A stretch of 64,000 bases of DNA, from positions 63,631,583 through 63,695,582 of the forward strand of contig CM070874.1 in the NCBI GenBank assembly GCA_036365515.1, given 5' to 3'. The position numbers were made by a program, and so were the translations under genes. The first letter of the stretch is position 1. Each line of letters opens with the position of its first letter. Origin of the DNA: Torymus aiolomorphi. Taxonomy: Eukaryota; Arthropoda; Insecta; Hymenoptera; Torymidae. A model generated the notes under the pieces. The model did no database searches and was not told the DNA's origin. It saw only the letters and a program-made list of their open reading frames with translations. Below are positions 60,901 to 64,000 of the stretch, piece by piece.

Positions 60901-61429
60901 CTATCAAAATTTTTAATTTCGAGAATGAAATTTAATAAGCGCAGGCGTGTATTTATGTGGGTGAGACGTTTTAATGAAAAATTTATTTTTCATAAGAATC
61001 GAATATTTTTAAATTTTCATTTATCTTCCACAACACAGGCAAGATTGTTTAATTATTTCTCGTTTAGCTTTCATGCCTTCTATACATTTCGAAACATAGT
61101 TTTGATTTTTCTTTGTGATAATGAAGTTTGAAGTTACAGTAGGTGCAGTGCAGTAATGTAATCACATATACATATTACGGATACATGCACTCAATTCCAG
61201 TCATTTTAACAGATGCATATGTGGCTTCCAGGAATAACCACTTATCTCCACTTTTCATTATTTCGAGTAAATCGAGTTTTTAGTTTCGCATCGGTGTTTT
61301 AAATCAAGACAAATGAGATTGAATGCAATACTGCATCTATGAATACTAATGAATACTAATCTAAATAACGTATTTTTTAATATAACTAGACCATAGTAAC
61401 TAGACCAAATAGCGTTCATGTCTTAGAAA

Positions 61430-61850
61430 TTCCGGGAATAAAGAAAAATTTCAGTGGTTACGTGGGTTTTCCGGTCTCAATGACAATTATATTGTTTTTT
61501 CGGCAACTATACATGATAAATATGAATTGTCGCTCACGGGAGTTTGTAGAGTTTGTAGTTTTTTTGCAAATGTGTGTACTCTTTCTAATGCAGCTCCCTT
61601 GCTATGGGTACACTCATAAGAATAAGGAACGTCTGTCTCTCTTATTGTAAAATTGGAGTTGTATCATTTTTTCCAGGATGTTGGATGAAAAAAAAGTGGA
61701 GTTATATGGTTTTTTCGGGAATTATTCTAAAAAAAGGAGGTATCTGGTTTTCCAGGAGTTTTCCGGAAGTTATTCTAAAAAAATAGAGATACGTGGTTAT
61801 TCTGGAAAAATGTTGAAAAAAATGGAATTATAGCGTTTTTCCTTGTGTTG
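61430..61850. repeat. Degenerate tandem repeat, about 55-60 bp unit
   Basis: Phrases of the type GGNTTTTCCGG(G/A)A followed by TTATTCTAAAAAAA and GAGNTA(T/C)(A/G)TGG recur at about 61690-61830, with outliers near 61440 and 61950. The frames across it are not convincing. Confidence 0.45.
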
Positions 61851-62339
61851 ATTCAAGACAACGAGCGCACTTTCGTAATTTCTGTCACGATTACGTGATA
61901 GAGGATTGTTCGAAGAAATAAGGAACAAACCCTATTTTGAAAAATACGTCACTTACGTGGATTTCCAGGGAAGCCACAGATATATTTTTTAGATTATTCA
62001 CGAAATATTAGGATTTCTCAAAAAGAATTCCAAAGCATATCGATATTCTATAGTAATGAAGTAAATGAAAGTCATTGCGCAGAGAGTCGATGTTGTTATA
62101 GATTTTTCAGAGCCAGTCGGTTTTTCTAAGATTTTTGAGAACGTGTAAACTAAAGTTTCTATATAACGTTGTGTGAAATACACTGATCGCACTGTACATT
62201 AAAAAAGTATTAATATTTATCTGTTCCATTTTTCCTTCTTCCTTATTCCGGTTCAGTTCGTAACAGTATAATTATTCATTACGGACAATAATTAAGATAT
62301 TATCTTGCCCGTAATTAGCTCAATGTTCTACAAAAGGTA

Positions 62340-63560
62340 ATCCCGAAAAACGTTCCCGAAATTCTTTTTGGCTAATTAGCTTAAAACCCACCGGGCGCCC
62401 CTCGCAGCCTGTACTCACGTCGTGCAAAAAACAACAGTAGTAATTTTAATAATTCCTCGCTGCAAAATATATACCATCCCCATGTACCTGGCAGTTCTGA
62501 CATTTGAAATTAGCGAGAAACGCGCGCGGGCGCTCCTGTTGCATATCCGCGAGAGAAAGATAGAAACGCCACGTATCATCTCCGAAATAAAAAGGCGCGC
62601 AGCATAGCGAACCTGCAAACATAATCTCCATTTGCTTCGGATCCATCCTGCCGTCCGTGCGTGACGTGGGAATAAGACCGAAAAAAGAACCCATCAGCAG
62701 CGGTGTGCGGTTTCCCGGGCGGACGGCGAACAAAAAAGAAAAAGATGGCACTTCCACACAAATCACTCGCACAGCGAGAGTAACGCAAACAAACGGCGTT
62801 TTAACAATTTTCAAATCCCGACCCCGCCGAGCGGACGTTTAATTTTACGGAAAACGCCTTCGCCCTATCAGCGCTTTTTTCGGGGGAAACGGCCTGAGGT
62901 AGAAAAACGCAGGCACGCGCGGGGATATCCGCGGATCTCGAATAAAATCTCGAAAAATTCGCGCAGAGCGAGCCTAGTCGTGCGCGTGCGCGCGCCAGAC
63001 CAGCTTTGGTATATATGGGTGTAGGTATATAGTACGCGCAGAGCGAAGTACGAGAGAGAGAGAGCGACGTCGGCCTACCGGAAAATTAACATGTCCCGGT
63101 TTCTCCGACTCTTTGTACTTTGCGTCGCTCAGTCGGAATTTGCCTCGTCGGCTGCGCGCACTCACGTGCACGAGTGAGAGAGCAAGTGAGACGAGTATAT
63201 ATGAGCTGTTTCGTGCGTGCGCTCGGCTCTCTGACGAGAGAGTGAGCCGAAAGGGAGGCAAAAGAACGACGCGGGGATATATTAAGAAAAATCTCATAAT
63301 AGTAATAAGGAGCGCGCGCTCGCGTGGGCGCGGCTTCCTCCTTTGTGCTACCCCGGGACTTTTGACGAATCGCCGCGAAACGAGTGCAATGATTCACGTT
63401 TATGTTCTCGGGCTTGCGTTATTGTGTTTGCAATTACGAGATGTAGGCTGGAGTGGTGAAGCGGGGATGAATAGGACAAGAGAGAGAGGCCGGAATTTCT
63501 TGCTAATGAGTCCGCAAATTTGAATGTGATTAGGCTTATTTCTTCTTGGCTTTAGTTGTG
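62340..63560. other. GC-rich GAGA/CpG block at the right edge, candidate promoter/5' UTR
   Basis: CpG-dense sequence with GTGCGCGTGCGCGCGCC, GAGAGAGAGAGCGACG (63050-63066) and ACTCACGTGCACGAGTGAGAGAG. The word CTCAGTCGG near 63128 includes an Inr-like TCAGT. It leads into the signal-peptide-like ATG frame at 63389, so a promoter or 5' UTR reading is reasonable but unproven. Confidence 0.35.
63389..63455 (+). CDS. Candidate first coding exon encoding a signal peptide (unidentified gene, continues right)
   Basis: ATG 63389 starts MIHVYVLGLALLCLQL, a short, well-formed signal peptide, then RDVGWSG. Two possible donors follow: GTAGGC at 63443 and GTGAAG at 63456. The frame itself stops at 63521-63523. 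The upstream GC-rich block resembles a promoter/5' UTR, and AT-rich intron-like sequence follows. If real, this is the start of a secreted or cell-surface protein whose other exons lie beyond the window. I cannot name the family. Confidence 0.3.
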
Positions 63561-64000
63561 TGTGTGGCCTAGCTTTTCGCGCGTATGTAGGTTACAGAAA
63601 TTTTAATTACTACGCGTGCGCGCGCTCACATTCGACATACATTTCCAATTGTGAAGATTCGTAATTGTAAAAGGTTTGTTTTTAAAATGAAACAAAAATT
63701 AAAGCTGTAATATCTTCACTTTTATGAGAGAATGCGCTGTAACTTAGTAAGTTGTAATCAAATGCTCGTTAAATTGTATGTATCGTTTCACAATTTTCAA
63801 TCTGACGTGTAATAAAGAAAACTCGCTTAATATATAAATAAAATCATTTTTCTTCATGTGCTGTATGATCTCAGTTGCCGCTTTCAATAAATATACTTAC
63901 ATGTGACACTCAAAGTCATAGCCATGCGGCTTACACTCCCTTCCTTTGAGGATCGCTTTCTTAGCAATCTTTATGATTACAAATATAATATAAAATAAAA

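Noticed and set aside
62446..62814. 122-codon minus-strand frame near the right edge
   Set aside because: Mixed composition but no recognisable motif; overlapping frames exist in several phases of the same GC-rich block.

Overview
The window looks like nuclear DNA from an insect. It is AT-rich, its genes are split by GT-AG introns, and it is full of microsatellites and non-autonomous DNA transposons. A parasitoid-wasp-like hymenopteran is my best guess, from the overall look rather than from a diagnostic gene. I saw no bacterial operons, viral genes or CRISPR arrays.

Four protein-coding genes can be read with confidence, all in the left half. (1) 3489-9618 (+): the last two coding exons of the exopolyphosphatase/PDE homologue Prune (DHHA2 domain). 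They are separated by a 5.8 kb intron, and the DHH part lies left of the window. (2) 15013-19729 (+): a complete seven-exon glycoside hydrolase family 1 gene (secreted beta-glucosidase/myrosinase-like, 493 aa), with both catalytic glutamates. (3) 20403-22126 (-) and (4) 28787-33878 (-): two tandem five-exon secreted lipases of the pancreatic-lipase/phospholipase A1 superfamily (377 and 370 aa). Their intron phases are identical (0, 2, 1, 1) and both have intact Ser-Asp-His triads. GH1 and the first lipase converge tail to tail with about 0.67 kb between stop codons. Together these three genes encode secreted hydrolases such as those used in digestion, detoxification or secretions.

The right half (33.9-64 kb) has no recognisable complete gene. 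AT-rich repeat-bearing DNA alternates with GC-rich blocks of 0.5-1.5 kb that are loaded with GAGAG/CTCTC runs, CTG/CAG runs and CpG. These look like cis-regulatory DNA or 5' untranslated first exons. Two blocks hold short ATG-initiated, signal-peptide-like reading frames followed by a plausible splice donor (47178 and 63389). These could be first coding exons of genes that continue to the right, but this is tentative.

The most striking content is the repeat layer. At least four non-autonomous element families recur: (R1) elements with a hairpin near each end and an internal CA tract; (R2) elements with TTAAGG termini, which appear to use TTAA targets; (R3) elements with CACTGTT termini in TA targets; (R4) elements with CCCTGGTRGAAA termini. 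Several are nested, so the order of insertion can be read. Several are almost perfect foldbacks with 70-105 bp arms (52.4, 52.7, 55.1, 32.5-33.3 kb), which would form long dsRNA hairpins if transcribed. One element ends 27 bp from the splice acceptor of GH1 exon 5 and is open in frame into that exon.
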